Shown here in pieces: positions 31,407 to 45,631 of a stretch of 64,000 bases of DNA (the first letter of the stretch is position 1; each line of letters starts with the position of its first letter). Source of the stretch: Pinus tabuliformis (Eukaryota > Streptophyta > Pinopsida > Pinales > Pinaceae); NCBI GenBank assembly GCA_031772625.1, contig CM062804.1:272645174-272709173 (forward strand), in the 5' to 3' direction. The position numbers and the translations under genes were made by a program. The notes under the pieces were generated by a model. The model worked only from the letters and a program-made list of their open reading frames with translations, had not been told where the DNA came from and did no database searches.

Positions 31407-33098
31407 TAATGTATATGCAAAATGTAAATTATTTCGTATTTTTTACGAATGAAATTACGGACTCTTTTTCACGGAAAAAAATAATAATAATAATAAGATA
31501 AAATAAAAAAAATAAAAAAAAATTATAATTAATAAAAAATATAATTATTAATTTTATGTGTTTTTTTTTAAGTTTTAGTTTTATGTAATTTGAGAAAGTT
31601 AAAATGTTTTATTAATAATTATAATTATTAATTTTTTTATTTATTTTTACTTTTATTTTATTTTAAACAAATCAAAATATTGAATACTACAATATCTTTA
31701 CTATATTAAGGTGGAGAGCACCTATCATTGCAATGTTCTTATAATTTATATTTTCCAAACTTCCTAGGATTAAATAGGATCTCCATCTATTTGAATTCAA
31801 TGCACTTATAATGATAAAAATTGTGATTAGTCTTTAATTTCCACTCATTGAATGAGGAAGGATGGGAACCCCTTAGGGTTATTGTTGTTCCAAGGGCGAT
31901 CTACAACCCAATATAAATATAAACATTTAACATTCATATGTCGGCTGGTTAAAAAATTAAAACATATAACATATATAATGCTATATAAATATTATGTGTC
32001 TTTCAATATCAATACAATGATTGTTTCGATAATCAAATTTTCTGAGAAAAATTAGAAGGTCAAAAAAGTGAAGAAAAATCAGAGAATCGAAAAAGTGAAA
32101 TATAGCAAAAGTTTCAAATTAATTAGTTTCTTGGCTAATATGTTTCTTGGCTTCTTCTTCAGAAAAGTAAAGAAACAACCACAACCATTTGGATATCATC
32201 ATCATTATCATTGTCATGCCTCTGCCACATAGGAAGAAGGGCACTTGAATCCCACTATTTATCCTTTGCAGAAACTTACATTTTTTCTTTACCTTAGTTG
32301 AGTTGTTTTGTTTCGTTCAAGCCTAGAATTCCACTACACCCCGGATAATATTTTTCTACTATATTTCATTTTATTTAATGTCTTTTCGAAATTAATAATA
32401 TATGTGAAACTTACATTTTTATTTTTTTTTACTTTAGTTGAGTTTTTTTGTTTCATTCAAGCCTAGAATTCTACTTCACCCCATATAATTTTTTTTTTTA
32501 CTATCTTCCATTTTATTTAATGTCTTCTCCAAATTAATAATATTTTGTTTTTTTTGCATATTTAGAACTCACTGAGCATCCAAGGTCAATATTCTATATC
32601 TCACTAATTTTGGAATCTTCAATGATTTTTGAAAAAAAATCAAGTTGTAAATTTACAACATTAAGTACCAAGTTAGGAAAAAAAAAATAATAGTCTATTT
32701 AAAGTACATGAAAAGTTATTGAATTTCCAAAAAAGACATGAATTATGGAGTTGTTCCAATTTATGTAAAGCTTATGCAATTAATTATAGAATGGAAAGAT
32801 GTATCATATACATACTAATATTATCTTAGTAGATGCTAATAATATATGTGGATAGGTATTATTTTTTTCAATGTGATTTTTTTTTTTTTACCATGATGTT
32901 ATTTGTTATTTAATAATTTATATATTAATTTTATAATTGTATCATGTAAATGTGAAAAGGTAAATATAGATTTAGAGATGTGTTGACGGTGTTGGACCCA
33001 CCAACATTTGGGGGTTCTCCCCCATATGAAGTCCCAATTAGACCTCACATTGTTTGGTGTAGGAGTTTAATCCGGAATAAGGCCTAGTTGTCGATGCA
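31407..33098. other. AT-rich spacer U of copy B
   Basis: Homologous to 15474-17295 and 43698-45631 but with a deletion near 31810 (the piece holding the 15824-15930 equivalent is gone) and many substitutions. Contains the 134-bp tandem duplication (about 32273-32550) and a single palindrome unit at 32644-32659. No gene. Confidence 0.6.
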
Positions 33099-34035
33099 TG
33101 TTGAAATGTGGCAATAAGAATATTCCAATTTTAATTTGTCTTTGAATTAAAATTGTGAATTAAAATTCGAATTTAGTCTCACCAACTTCTTGGAAATGAT
33201 TAATTAATTCATTATGGATTAATTAGTTGGAGAAATTCAAGTTAGAAATCTTTCTGAAGTCATGCAACCGTTATCCCTTAAATTAAGGAGATAAGATTGA
33301 GTTATATTTGAGTTGTAATTAGTTAGTTCAGTTTATTGAGTTAAGTCCAGTTAAATTAGTTCCAAATTGTTTGAGGAACTAATTGTGAGTTATCAGTCAG
33401 TTGATGCATGCTGCACTAAACTAGTGTACTCCATATAACTAAAGATTCTCTCATCATTCACTCATGCATGTCTATTCTAAGAAAGACTCAATTGAGATTA
33501 AAGACAGGGACAATGTACTATCAGTTGCATGTGTTTTCCTATAAACAAAACTCATGCATGCAGAAGGAATTCATTCCTTGAGGATTGTGTAGTTTTACAG
33601 GGTGTGAGATTAGTGTGAGTGATCAGTGTTCCACTTGGTAACAGGAGGATCACCCAAGAGAAATAGCGCAAGGAAATAAGAGCTTGGAGGGCAGAGGAGA
33701 AGGCTTATGAGAATTCTATTTTGCTTGTGAGCATCAATGAGGATTGTACTGAGAGATCGCTAGCTGTGAGAGCTAAGGCTTGGTGTAATTCTGAGATATT
33801 TCCAACTTGTATGATAATACAGATAATGGGGTTTTTAGCTGAGACTTTCCCCTGAGTATTCTTCTGTGTTTCATGTGTTCAACTTGATCTTGCTCAAATC
33901 TTCTAAGCTTCCGCAAATTGATTGTGGAAGTAGGTTAAAGTATTTTATTTTGGTTATATTGCATTATCAGGTTATTCTATAGTCAGAATTTCTACATGGT
34001 ATCAGAGCTAGCTGATCTATAGAGAAATTTCTACA
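33099..34035 (+). repeat. Ty1/copia 5' LTR (copy B)
   Basis: 937 bp, TGTTGAAATG to TTTCTACA. The following primer-binding site TGGTATCAGAGCC (34036-34048) is perfect here, unlike copies A and C. The internal duplicate of the primer site is also present about 39 bp earlier. Confidence 0.88.
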
Positions 34036-34153
34036 TGGTATCAGAGCCAAGGTTATTGGAGCTGTGAACAGTATACTGAGAAGAGAATTCGAATTTTGAA
34101 GTTCGGGGTTGCAGGTGCAAAATCGAATTCTTATCATACTTCAAGGTTGGCCA

Positions 34154-34462
34154 ATGGCATTCAATGACTTGAGACTCGAGTATGCCTTGGATGGTAGCTC
34201 GAAGTACATAGCATGGAAAGATCGCATGGAGGTTGTATTAGAAGACAACGGCTTGAAGGAATTCATTGATCAAGAAATCCAAAAGCCAGCTTCAACTAAT
34301 GCACAAGAGTTGGCTGAATGGAAGAAGTGTGTGGCGAAGGCGAGATGGATCATCCTTGAGGGGTTCGAAACCATATTGTCTCGAGTCTCCATGGGAAGGA
34401 TACTCCATTTTCAATGTGGAAGAAATTGAAGGACCTCTACCAAAACAGTAGTGACCAGAAGA
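34154..34462 (+). pseudogene. Ty1/copia gag N-terminus, truncated (copy B)
   Basis: Starts MAFNDLRLEYALDGSSKYIAW. It has its own one-base deletion near 34358 (after IILE), which copies A and C lack, but keeps the ancestral reading MWKKLKDLYQN where A and C are shifted. It stops at 34462 at the junction with spacer S of copy C. Confidence 0.88.
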
Positions 34463-37400
34463 AATCCAAATTGATAGTTCATCCTTCTCTTCCAAGAATG
34501 TTACGCTAGACCACGATAAAACACACCATATTTGTCCAACTATAGCAATAAGCAAGGGTTGACAATAATTTCAACTCCAAGTGAAATTATTATAATCAGT
34601 GCCATGTAATCCATGTTCAACGAATATGATTTTCAACCTCTAATTAATCAAATTACATAAAATTTATTTAAAAATAAACAAAAAACAACACTTATTCAAA
34701 GATGTATCTTATTTATTATAGTTGTCATTAGGCATGTTATATTGTAATCATTTACAATCAAAATATTTTGACTTTCAATTAGTTCTAAAAATTAAAAAAA
34801 AATATATAAAGTTTACTAAAATTTTGAAAAAATAATTATTAAACTGAATTTTTTGAAATTTGAATTTCTATTTTCTTATTGGTTCATATGGATGAAATGG
34901 CAAATTTCATGGTGTTACAAATAGAATTTGTCATAATGAAAATTATTTTAAAAATTAAAAAAAAAAATGCCATCAATTGTCATAACAGTACACACATCAA
35001 ATCTCAATATTCATGAAAAATAGTACACACATCAAATCTCAATATTTATGAAAAATTCATTTCTAAGTAAGTGTGTCAAACTCATATTTGAATTTTAATT
35101 AATGTGTAACTTTTGAAAATAATTTACAAAGTTTGCTCAAGTTTTTGAAAAATTTTACAATCACATTTTTATTTTATGATATTATTTTTTGGTGGTTATA
35201 TATATATATATATATATATATTAAATCTGAAATTATTCTATATATAGATTCACTTTGATATATAATATTAACATATGCAATCTATTTAATATAAAAAAAC
35301 AACTAGAATTATTATGTCACTACTTATATAAAATATTCATAAGTTATAATGGGAAATTTTTAATAAAAATATATTTTAAGTCTTACTACTAGGACTCCAA
35401 TACTCAACTACAAAAAAATCCAACAAACACATTTGTGATATTCAATCACTTCCTATATCAATATAGAGATATTTTTTTAAACGCAATCTAAGTTCTTCTT
35501 CTAAACTCTTAGTGCATTTGAGTTCCTTCTTAAGTTAATACAACGTTTTTAGATAAATGATCAACATTTGAGTTGAACTATATATATATATGAGAAACAA
35601 AAATCATCGAAATTGTCTTTTACTTTCATAAATTAATTTATGATTGGAATTGATATTATAAATTAATTTATGATTGGAATTGATATTATAGTCTCATTTT
35701 TATATTTACATTTATTGTCTATATAATTTATTAATAATTTAAAGTCTCTCAATACTTATAAAATTTTTTCTATTGTTTTTTCTATAAAAATATAAAATCG
35801 CTAAAGCTTAATTATTTCTTTACTAACAACATATTTCAAAATCTATTAAGAACTTAAAGTCTCTCAATACTTATAAATATTTTTCTATTGTTTTTTCTAT
35901 AAAAATATAAAATGCCTAAAACTTAACTATTCCTTTACTAACAACATATTTAAAAATAATATAATGTATTGATAAGAAAACACAACGTCCCCTCCATTAT
36001 AAATCTTTATAACCCTTTGGTATCCCCCTATTTCAACATGCCTTTTCAAAATTAATTATGTGTTCCTTTAATATTATACAATGTTTTTATTTCAAACATT
36101 TTTACCTATCTTTAATAGCTAGCTTGATTTTATGATATTAAATATTTTTCTTTCAAACATTTTTACCTACCTTTAATAGCTAGCTTGATTTTATAAGCAA
36201 CTTGTGTAGGAGTCATATATGGCCTTGAAATATCAAGTTGTCAAATAATGCAAGGTAAAGACTTATAAGTATTTGTAGATGCATTAGTTATTTAAGAATA
36301 TGGACAACAAACAAAAGTCAATCGATACCATCTGTTGGGGAATTAATTATAATAAATTTATAATGCAAAATAGAAATTCCATAGTTTTAACTAAACACTT
36401 ATTAAATCTTAACTTTTTGAATTCAACTTTAAAAATGTCCCTACTTAAAAACTTTAACAATTTTATTTGTTTTAATATTTTGAAGTAGAAACTTAAATTC
36501 AAAAGTTGAAGAAGATCTCAACTATAATTATAAAGTCACCTCAAATAAGACCTTGCAAATCACAAGTTTTAATAATTAAAAATTTTCAAAATTTTTATGT
36601 GTGGGCATGAGGGAAATACTTTATCTTAAATACAATAACCTCTACTATCAAATATTTTTTGCATAAGAGATAAGTACTAAACAACGACACTGCATTTTTC
36701 ACTTTTTCAATATAATTTAACTTAAATAAACTTGAAGTTCCATAATCAATTTTTCACTTTTTCAATATATTTTAACTTAAATGAACTTGAAGTTTCATAA
36801 TTAATTTAGTGATTCTCATCAATATTTCATACATAAGTAAGTGTTTATTTATCTTTTATTTATTTGTATAGAACGCATATATATTTCATTCCCAATTTTT
36901 TCACAGTGAAATTTATTAATTTTTTAAATTATTAAAAAAAAAATTATAATAATATTTTTTTTTGTTTTTTATAAAAAAATTAAGTGTGAATTCGTGTTAT
37001 TTTAAATAATTGAATAAAATAATTATTAGTTTTTTCCACTAGCTTCAAATCACTATGAATAACATGGTGATGATAAATATTATTGTAAACCTTATATTGA
37101 AATGTAATTATATATAAGTAATAATTGAATTAATTTTATCTTTATCTAATTTTATTCTATTTAAATCATTATTTAAAATAATTAATAATTTACACTCAAA
37201 ATATTTTTTTTCATTTTTCTTTTTAATCCTTAATGCAAAGACACTCTCCGACCCAATATGGAAGAGATGTTGTAATGCCATGTGCTCTTATGTAAACATT
37301 TTGATTTGGTCAAATTATATAAACATAAAAATAAAATTAACAATTATAATTAAAAATTTATTTAATTATTTCGTTAGGTAATGTGAGTCCTGAGATAACT

Positions 37401-38249
37401 AGCACACCTAATCTATGGCTTGAGTAGCCACACCCAAGGGCATCTACGCCTTTATGCATTCAAAAATGTATTTTAAACAACAAAAAATCACATTCTTGCT
37501 TCAAATTGTATTGCCAGATTCTAGAGAAAAGGTTATTTCGTCTATGACTTAGACTACACCCATGAAAATCACCCAAGAATGTCACCCAACGTGTGCCGCA
37601 CTAGCCCTTAACATGGTTGGATTTTTTCTCACAAGGTTTCGAACCTATGACCTTTTCACCAAAGAATGTCTTAACAGAATTCATAATTGTTATAAATGGA
37701 TACACATATCACACAATATTACATTTACATTTATGATATTATATCTTAAGATTGATCATAGATTTTTCCTTTTCTTCTTTTTTTCTTGTGGATGTCAATC
37801 CGATCACAGTATATTACATTTATATTTCTGATATTGGATCTCAAGATTGATCATAGATTTTTCTTTTCTTCTTTTTCTCTTGTGAATTACATTTACATTT
37901 CCGATATTAGATCTCAAGATTGATCATAGATTTTTCCTTTCCTTATTTTTCTCTGAATGTCAATCCATAAAAAAAAAAATTAAATAAAAAAAAAAATAAT
38001 AATAATAATAATAATAATTAATTAATTAAAAAAATCATTTTATAATATCAATATTGTTTTTATAATATTATAAAATAAGAATTTTTATTTTTATTAACCC
38101 TCAGAATGGATGCTTTTGTGATTCATTATTAAAGCAAAAAAATTTGGGATAAATCACATCAAGTTTTAGGATCTACATGTTTCAAACCCCTATCATATTG
38201 AGGAATTCAACTCTACGTGTGATCTAAAACAAAAAGAGTCCATTGGAGC
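34463..38249. other. AT-rich spacer S of copy C
   Basis: No gene. Holds an exact 30-bp tandem duplication (35631-35660 and 35661-35690), two units of the 55-bp repeat (about 36697-36810), the empty target site at 37380-37396 and an (AAT)n tract (about 37997-38020). Confidence 0.6.
37380..37396. other. Empty target site of the 7164-8827 retro-insertion
   Basis: AATGTGAGTCCTGAGAT occurs once, with the flanks TTAGGT on the left and AACTAGCACACC on the right that bracket the insertion in copy A. One base differs from the duplicated target. Confidence 0.95.
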
Positions 38250-38591
38250 TAGCATTTTGTGGAGGGAAAAGGTTATTATTGCTCAATTAAGAACCAACTC
38301 GCATCAACTTCAATGTGAAACAAGACGGTGGAAAAGGCCTAAAGAAGCTAGGGAAGAACGGGTGTGTAAATTTTACATGTTTGGGCAGTGGAATCGGAAA
38401 AACATTTCATTTTGGAATGTGATGCATTCAAAGGCATTAGAGAAAGTTATGGGAATATGCTAGCATCGATTTCTTGGCATTTTCTTTTCAACCAGGGGAT
38501 TGTTGGAAAGTTGGGTCAACTCATCGTAAATTTGACAAAGAAAATAATTGAATTTCAAAAGACTAAAAGTGCAGAACTAATAGTCCCATAG
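38250..38591 (+). pseudogene. LINE ORF2 C-terminal relic (copy C)
   Basis: Two overlapping frames together give IIAQLRTNSHQLQCETRRWKRP (first frame) and ESEKHFILECDAFKGIRESYG followed by KKIIEFQKTKSAELIVP and a stop (second frame). This is the Trp- and His/Cys-containing C-terminal end of a non-LTR retrotransposon ORF2. One frameshift near 38385 separates them. Better preserved than the copy A relic. Confidence 0.72.
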
Positions 38592-39302
38592 ACTATTTTT
38601 AGTGTCGTGGATGTTAAAATATCATATCATTTCATCAAGAAAAATAAGATAGTGAGATCAACAAATCATATAATTATAGTAGAGATGAAAAATAAACTCC
38701 ACACAATTATGAAAAAAATTATATTTTAATTTTTAATGGACAACTTTCTTCCAAACTTCTTTGAAAAAACCAGAACCTCAACTTAAATTTGTTTGTGTTT
38801 ATTTAAAATTTACTTAATCACGTCTCATGTTGGCTATGTTTGTAATTAAATCCCAAACGTTATTGTATCGTGCATTAACTCTAACATGATCTTTAGTTAT
38901 ATTGACATACACAAATTTTGATGGAAATTTTGAATTTCTTGCGGAGTCGTTCTTATTATGAATTTGTGATATGATTTTGGTATCATGATTGGGTTTGGTT
39001 TCGTTTCGTTTTGTTTGTTTGTTTACGGAATTTGGGATATAATTTCGATATTGTGTTTATTTATTTTTTATTTTATCTTTTGGGTAATAAATATTTATTT
39101 GATGGTTAAATAGTTTATGTTAATTTGGTATACAAAGAGCTATAATTTTTATGAATGTTTTATTCATGCAATACTATATATATATATATATATATTTTGT
39201 TGTTATTATGGATAGTTTAGAAAGTTAAACCATTTTACAATATTATTATTTCTTTTCTCAAATATTGAGTTTATATAAGATTACTTTAGATTCATTTTAA
39301 AT
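38592..39302. other. AT-rich spacer, nothing recognised
   Basis: Homologous to part of 9967-11087 with a deletion at about 38710. No gene. Confidence 0.5.
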
Positions 39303-39401
39303 CTAGATCTACTAAGTACCAAGAGGGATCAAATATTTTTTCACTCTAAAAGAAATTTGCATTCCAAGATATTTTATCTCTCTTGTGCTTGGTAGATCCG
39401 G
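39303..39401. repeat. 99-bp inverted repeat (copy C)
   Basis: Arms GATCTACTAAGTACCAAGAG and the reverse complement GATCTACCAAGCACAAGAG. Homologue of 11088-11186, with pairing kept despite substitutions. Confidence 0.6.
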
Positions 39402-39786
39402 AGTTAAGATGGACCTAGGCCAATTTAATTATTAATTATAATTAATTATAAATGCAATTTTATGTGGGAATGGACGACTGAGGAAACCATAATCGTCTCT
39501 GAACCCTTCTTCATGTTGTCGTTTTGGGTTCTTGGGGTCAATGTCGAATCTGATGCATCAGGTGTTTTTGCTATGGCCTCTGTTGCCATCACCCTACCAG
39601 TGCGGCTCATTCATTTGAGGGTTTTCATGGTGCTTTGGTCTGCTACGGCCACTACTACCTTAGTGCCTTGGCATTTCTTATGCCCGACATTGTTGTTGTT
39701 TCCTTTCTTTCCACTATCGTTGTTGCCCCTTGTTTTTCCTGTGAGAAGATCCTATGGGATTTCTACAGGGTTATCTTATTGAATCC

Positions 39787-40171
39787 CATAGGGGCTTCGC
39801 TGAATGAACCTCTAACATAACATGTGTGTTCTTGGCATACTAAACAATATCCTTAATTTGACCACATATTGGAAAATACCTCTAAAAATCACATTAATTA
39901 ACCCCCTACCAATATAAATCCAATATACCTTCTCAATTTAAAAAACCCCTACTTTCACTAGATATTGTAGGTATCCATTTTTTCATTAACATTGTTTTAT
40001 ACCCCTTTATATTTTTTCATTAACTTTGAGCTCCATTTTTTATACCTGCCAATATAAAAACCCTTTACCCCTAATATAATGCTCAATATATTATGTCAAT
40101 TTTTCATCAATATATATCCTCCAATATGAACCCACTTGGTATGGTATTTCTTCCCCAGTGACATACTCGTG
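39787..40171. mobile_element. hAT-like MITE (copy C)
   Basis: 385 bp, left end CATAGGGGCTTCGCT, flanked by TTGAATCC at 39779-39786 and 40172-40179. The intact 8-bp duplication confirms the ends. Confidence 0.82.
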
Positions 40172-40793
40172 TTGAATCCTCTATTGCCATCGCACGGTCG
40201 GTGTGGCACTTATTGACCTGTCTGCTTGGATTTTTTGTGTAGGTTTGGGTGTTGGTTTTCTTTCACCATGGACGTCATTTTCGTATTTGTGCCCTGCCTT
40301 ATCTTGATGCACTGTCGGATGTGAATGTATGCTTGTAGCCGCCATCACCACCTTATACTCAATTGTTGTGGGGTTTCTTCAAATGTGGTTCATTATTGTC
40401 TTCTTTGAAGTTGTTTCAATGCTTCATTCGTTGCATTTTAGCACCGCCGCCTCACTTTATATGACATTGTATACTCATTTTTGTTGCTTGGAATTTTTGT
40501 TGTGGGTGTGTTTTTCAGTGAATTTTTGAGTTTGGTTTTATGGATGTCTTGTGTTTGAAGGTGGGTTTTTGCCCTGTAAGGTAGTTTCCTATGTATAGGG
40601 GTTTTCTTGTTTTTTTCCATATTTCTCACGTACATGTCATCAGTCGTTGCAAATGGAAATTCAGCCATGTAAAAAGGCTTTGTAAGTTTTTTTAGCGACT
40701 ATAACTTACAAGTCTTAATATTGGTTAGGTTTTGCTCCTTGTGGCATGATTATACACATGCCACAGGAAAGAAAATACTTGAATTCACTCACT
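40172..40793. other. Spacer between MITE and LTR element (copy C)
   Basis: Near-identical to 11948-12569. No gene supported. Confidence 0.4.
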
Positions 40794-40893
40794 TAGTGTG
40801 TTAGGATCACATAGCACTGAGAGAGATGGTGGTGTTTAAAGACACGATTGTTTGTTCCCACTAACTAGCAGGAAAATTTAACATGAATTTGTT

Positions 40894-41283
40894 CACAGGG
40901 GCTTCACTCAATGAACCTCTCACATGTCATGTGCATTCATGGCATACTAAACAATACCCCTAATTTTAATGACTACATATTGGAAAATACCTATAAAAAT
41001 CACATTATTTAACCCCCTACCAATACAAACCCAATACGCCTTCGCAATTTTAAAAACCCCCTAATTTAACTAGATATTGTAGGTATCCATTTTTTCATTA
41101 ACAATTTTTATACCCCTTTATATTTTTTCATTAACCTTGAGCTCCATTTTTTATACCTACCAATATAAAAACCCTTTACCCCCAAATATATCCCCCAACA
41201 TATTATGTCATTTTTTCCTCAATATATATCCCCCAATATGAACACACATGGTATGGTATTGCTCTCCCAGTGAAGCCCCCGTG
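40894..41283. mobile_element. hAT-like MITE inside LTR (copy C)
   Basis: 390 bp with CACAGGGGCTTCACT and AGTGAAGCCCCCGTG ends, flanks AATTTGTT and ATTTTGTT. Confidence 0.87.
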
Positions 41284-42521
41284 ATTTTGTTCAGCCTTTA
41301 AATAGGCTATATTGGAGATGAATACCATGGGAAAAACCATGGGTGCCCATAAACTCGAAGCTTGAAAAACCACTAATAACTTGACCGAGTCAAGTTTACC
41401 TAATCCACCCTAACAACCCCCCCCCCCCCCCCCCCCCCTTTAAAATTGACTCTTGGAGATTGTCCTGGTCCCATTCATCAACCATCTCATATGAGTTTGC
41501 ACCCCCCCCCACCTCTTCAATCCAAGATACTAGTACACCTGCCACCTTGGTACCTCTCCAAGTGATCTGTTACACAACTTGATGACTCCATCCACCACTT
41601 GCACCAACATATTCCTCAGCAAGTTCTTAAAGCCTTACAACTATGTGTACTCTCACGCAATATGTTTGTTTGAACATTGGGTCTTACAACTTCCTAGGGA
41701 AATGCCTTGAACAAAACCCTTTGGTTGTTCACACATCACACATTGGCTCCTTCATTAAACTTCAGCACCATTTACTCCATATTCATCTTTATTCTTTCCC
41801 TTTTCCATAACGCCTCTCTAGTTTTTCAACATGACTTGCACTTGCTTGGATCATGCACCTGATGCACGAATCTCATAAATCCATCCATTATTCTCTAGCC
41901 TCGTTAAATACCACTTCGACATCACACTGACTCTGAGGCCTATGAACTTAATCAGAGACATTGTTTCCATATCCTACATATACAATATTCTCCCGCGACA
42001 TCTCTATGGACTATGGTTGGACTTCTCGCAAGAAATATATTTTGCCTATGCACTCGAACAGTCATCAAAAACCATGTATTGAACCAATACCAATATGAAT
42101 GAGCCTCCTTTATCGTTGAATCCATGCTCACATCACTAACTCAATGTATTCATACGAACTTCCACTTGCATGGTACCAAATTATTTCACGGAATGGTTTT
42201 CCACTCTCAATCTCAAAAATGTGTTTTCAAACAGCACCTTTGATGTTCCTGGCATGAAAACATTCATTTCCCAATCAAAGTGCTCCACCATTAATTTCCT
42301 TACCACCGATGTTGGCAACGGTCATAGGGTTGTGGTTTTTTTTTAGAAAATCCCGTTAACACTTTTTGTCATTGCTCTCAGTCCATTCACCATAGTGATT
42401 GATCAAGAACTCCTTAATCGACAATCAATCTATACCTAGCTTTTCAAAGAGCCATTATTCCCTTAATAGACTTCACAATCTTCTTGGAAATCCCTTGATT
42501 GTGGATCTCTCTTATCTCTAC

Positions 42522-42649
42522 TCATATAACATGGGGTTTAGGCTTCTTGGGAATCGTCACAGTCAACACTCCATCAGTGCCCATGGAAGCCTTCAGAGCA
42601 TCCACTGGAGTTTCAGCTTTTACCTTAATAACTTGCAATTCAACTTGTC
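42522..42649 (-). pseudogene. Small heat-shock protein fragment (copy C)
   Basis: Same frame and motif as 14298-14425, with GTDGVLTVTIPK retained. Confidence 0.55.
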
Positions 42650-43702
42650 TTTTACGTATGTTGCAGAGTGAACGATAGTTTCATTGATTCCTTATGCTCC
42701 TCATATTCTTCTTTTGGGCCATATTTAAAAATTATCGACCCACAGCTCCTCACTCTGTTGTCACCCCACCAAACTACGATCCTATTTTTCACAAACAGGC
42801 CATAGTTGAAAAACACACCCCCTCTAATATATTAAAGCTAGGTGCCCTCCAAATACAATCTTGTCACCATTGTTGTGTTCTACTCCATCAGGGATTCATA
42901 CCCTTGAATCCTATAGCGAGATCCATTGCCGCATCCTCCTTGTTCAACATTTCTTTGATAGTTATTACATGTGTTTTAAACATCTGTGATTTAATCCTCG
43001 ATCCAACATCATCTCATTTCTTCTGCATTCGATCAAAACCTCTTGCAAGTATTACTCCTTAGCCTTTTGGCCTAGTTACCACTTCTTCTTAGGCTCTCCT
43101 CAGCTTGGCCTTCCAAGCTGCTATTCTTTATTTTCTGGATTTTGGATTTTGGAGTTTTACTTTTCACTGTAGATCAACAGAAAACAAAAACAACATTTTT
43201 GTACATCACTTTGCCTCTGAAAGATGCCTCTTCCACATCCATGGCTCCCACACAACTCACATAACATGATCTAGCCCTTAACGAAAATGAGATACAATGA
43301 TCCCTCTTCACCATCTAATCGATCACCATAACTTAGCTAACAACATTGCATCTTATGCAAAATCACCACTGCATCAGATCGACTTCATCCACATATATTT
43401 TTCTCAGGTCATTCACACTTCAGACTCAACTCCAGGCTCTCAAGCTCTCACATTTACCACTCTACCTATAATATCAGATGTTAGGATCACAGAGCACCGA
43501 GAGAGATGGTGGCATCTAAAGACACCATTGTTTGTTTGCAATGACTAGCAAGACAATTTAACATGAGTTTGTTCGACCTTTAAATAGGCTATATCATAGA
43601 TGAATACGATGGGCAAAACCATGGGTTCCTATAAAGTTGGAGCTTGAAAAACCACCAGTAACTTGAGCGAGTCAACTTTATCTTATCAACTCTAACATAG
43701 TG

Positions 43703-45631
43703 TATATGCAAAATGTAAATTATTTCATCTTTTTTATAAATAGAATTATGGAACTTTTTTCACAGAAAAGAGTAATAATAATAACAATAATAAGATAAGA
43801 TAATAAAATATATATATATATATATATATTATAATTAATAAAAAATATAATTATTAATTTTATGTTTTTTTAGTTTTAGTTTTAGTTTTATGTAATTTGA
43901 CCGAGTTAAAATATTTTATTAATAATTATAATTATTTATTTATTTATTTATTTTTATTTTTATGTTTATTTTATTTTAAAACAATTAAAATATTGAATAC
44001 CACAATATCTTTACTATATTAAGGTGGAGAGCACCTATCATTGCAATGTTTTTATAATTTATATTTTCCAAACTTCCTAGGATTAAATAGGATCTCCATC
44101 TATTTGAATTCAATGCACTTATATTTCATAAGATTTAGTCGCCTATCTTTAGACATAATTTAGCCGTTTCAACTGTCGCTCAAAAGTGTAAAAATAATGT
44201 CCAATGTTCCATGCTATCTTTCTAGCAACATAATGTAAAACATTGTGATTAGTCTTTAATTTCCACTCATTGAATTAGGAAGGATGGGAACCCCTTAGGG
44301 TTATTGTTGTGCCAAGGGCAATTTATAGCCCAATATAGGGGGAGATGTGTAGGCTTAAAATTTTGAAAACATAAACATAAACATTTAAAATTTATACGTC
44401 GGTTGGTTCAAAAATTAAAACATATAACATATATAATGCTATATAAATATTATGTGTCTTTCAATATCAATACAATGATTGTTTCGATAATCAAATTTTT
44501 TGAGAAAAATCGGAAGGTCAAAGAAGTGAAGAAAAATCAAAGAATCGAAGAAGTGAAATATAGCAAAAGTTTCAAATTAATTAGTTTCTTGGCTAATATG
44601 TTTCTTGGCTTCTTGTTCAGAAGAGTAAAGAAACAACCACAACCATTTGGATATCATCATCATTATCATTGTCATGCCTCTGCCACATAGGAACAAGGGC
44701 ACTTGAATCCCACTATTTATCCTTTGCAGAAACTTACATTTTTTCTTTACCTTAGTTGAGTTGTTTTGTTTCGTTCAAGCCTAGAATTCCACTACACCCG
44801 GATAATATTTTTCTAATATATTTCATTTTATTTAATTTTTTTTTCGAAATTAATAATATATGTGAAACTTACATTTTTATTTTTTTTTACTTTAGTTGAG
44901 TTGTTTTGTTTAGTTCAAGCTTGGAATTCTACTTCACCCCAAATAATTTTTTTTTTACTATCTTCCATTTTATTTAATGTCTTCTCCAAATTAATAATAT
45001 TTTTTTTTTGCAAATGTAGAATTCACTGAGCATCCAAGGTCAATATTCTATATCTCACTACTTTTGGAATTTTCATTGATTTTTGAAAAAAAATCAAGTT
45101 GTAAATTTACAACATTATTTCAAAAATCAAGTTGTAAATTTACAACATTATTTCAAAAATCAAGTTGTAAATTTACAACATTAAGTACCAAGTTAGAAAA
45201 AAAAAACAAAAAAAAAAACTAATAGTCTATTTAAAGTACGTGAAAAGTTATTGAATTTCCAAAAAAGACATGAATTATAGAGTTGTTCCAATTTATGTAA
45301 AGCTTATGCAATTAATTATAGAATGGAAATATGTATTGTATACATACTAATATTATCTTAGTAGATGCTAATAATATATGTGGATAGGTATTATTTTTTT
45401 CAATGTGATTTTTATTTATTTTATCATGATATTATTTGTTATTTGATAATTTATATGGTAATTTTATAATTGTATCATGTAAATGTGAAAAGGTAAATAT
45501 AGATTTAGAGATGTGTTGACGGTGTTGGACCCACCAACTTTTGGGGGATCTCCCCCATATGAAGTCCCAATTAGAACTCACATTGTTTAGTGTAGGAGTC
45601 TAATCCGGAATAAGGCCTAGTTGTCGATGCA
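43703..45631. other. AT-rich spacer U of copy C
   Basis: No gene. Near-identical to 15474-17295 except for an added 90 bp near 43705-43800 that copy B also has and a third unit of the palindromic minisatellite (45098-45179). Confidence 0.6.
45098..45179. repeat. 33-bp palindromic minisatellite, three units
   Basis: The 16-bp palindrome GTTGTAAATTTACAAC at 45098, 45131 and 45164. Confidence 0.9.

Larger units (their letters stand above)
19676..34462. repeat. Composite tandem block, copy B
   Basis: It starts in the middle of MITE family 1, runs through the LTR element T (with the Penelope-like array inside), spacer U, copia LTR and gag, and stops in gag at 34462. It is more diverged from A and C than these are from each other in T and U. 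The left junction shares TTT and the right junction shares GAAAT between the joined partners. Confidence 0.85.
40799..43697 (-). mobile_element. Non-autonomous LTR element T (copy C)
   Basis: 2899 bp, LTRs 40799-41415 and 43479-43697, flanked by TAGTG at 40794-40798 and 43698-43702. It carries the MITE at 40894-41283, a poly(C) tract after the LTR (41416-41438) and the sHSP fragment (42522-42649). It is almost identical to copy A. Confidence 0.86.

Noticed and set aside
19676-34462. Block B as pure assembly artefact
   Set aside because: It is too diverged from A and C, and carries its own lesions and Penelope insertion. A wrong order of blocks cannot be excluded from sequence alone.
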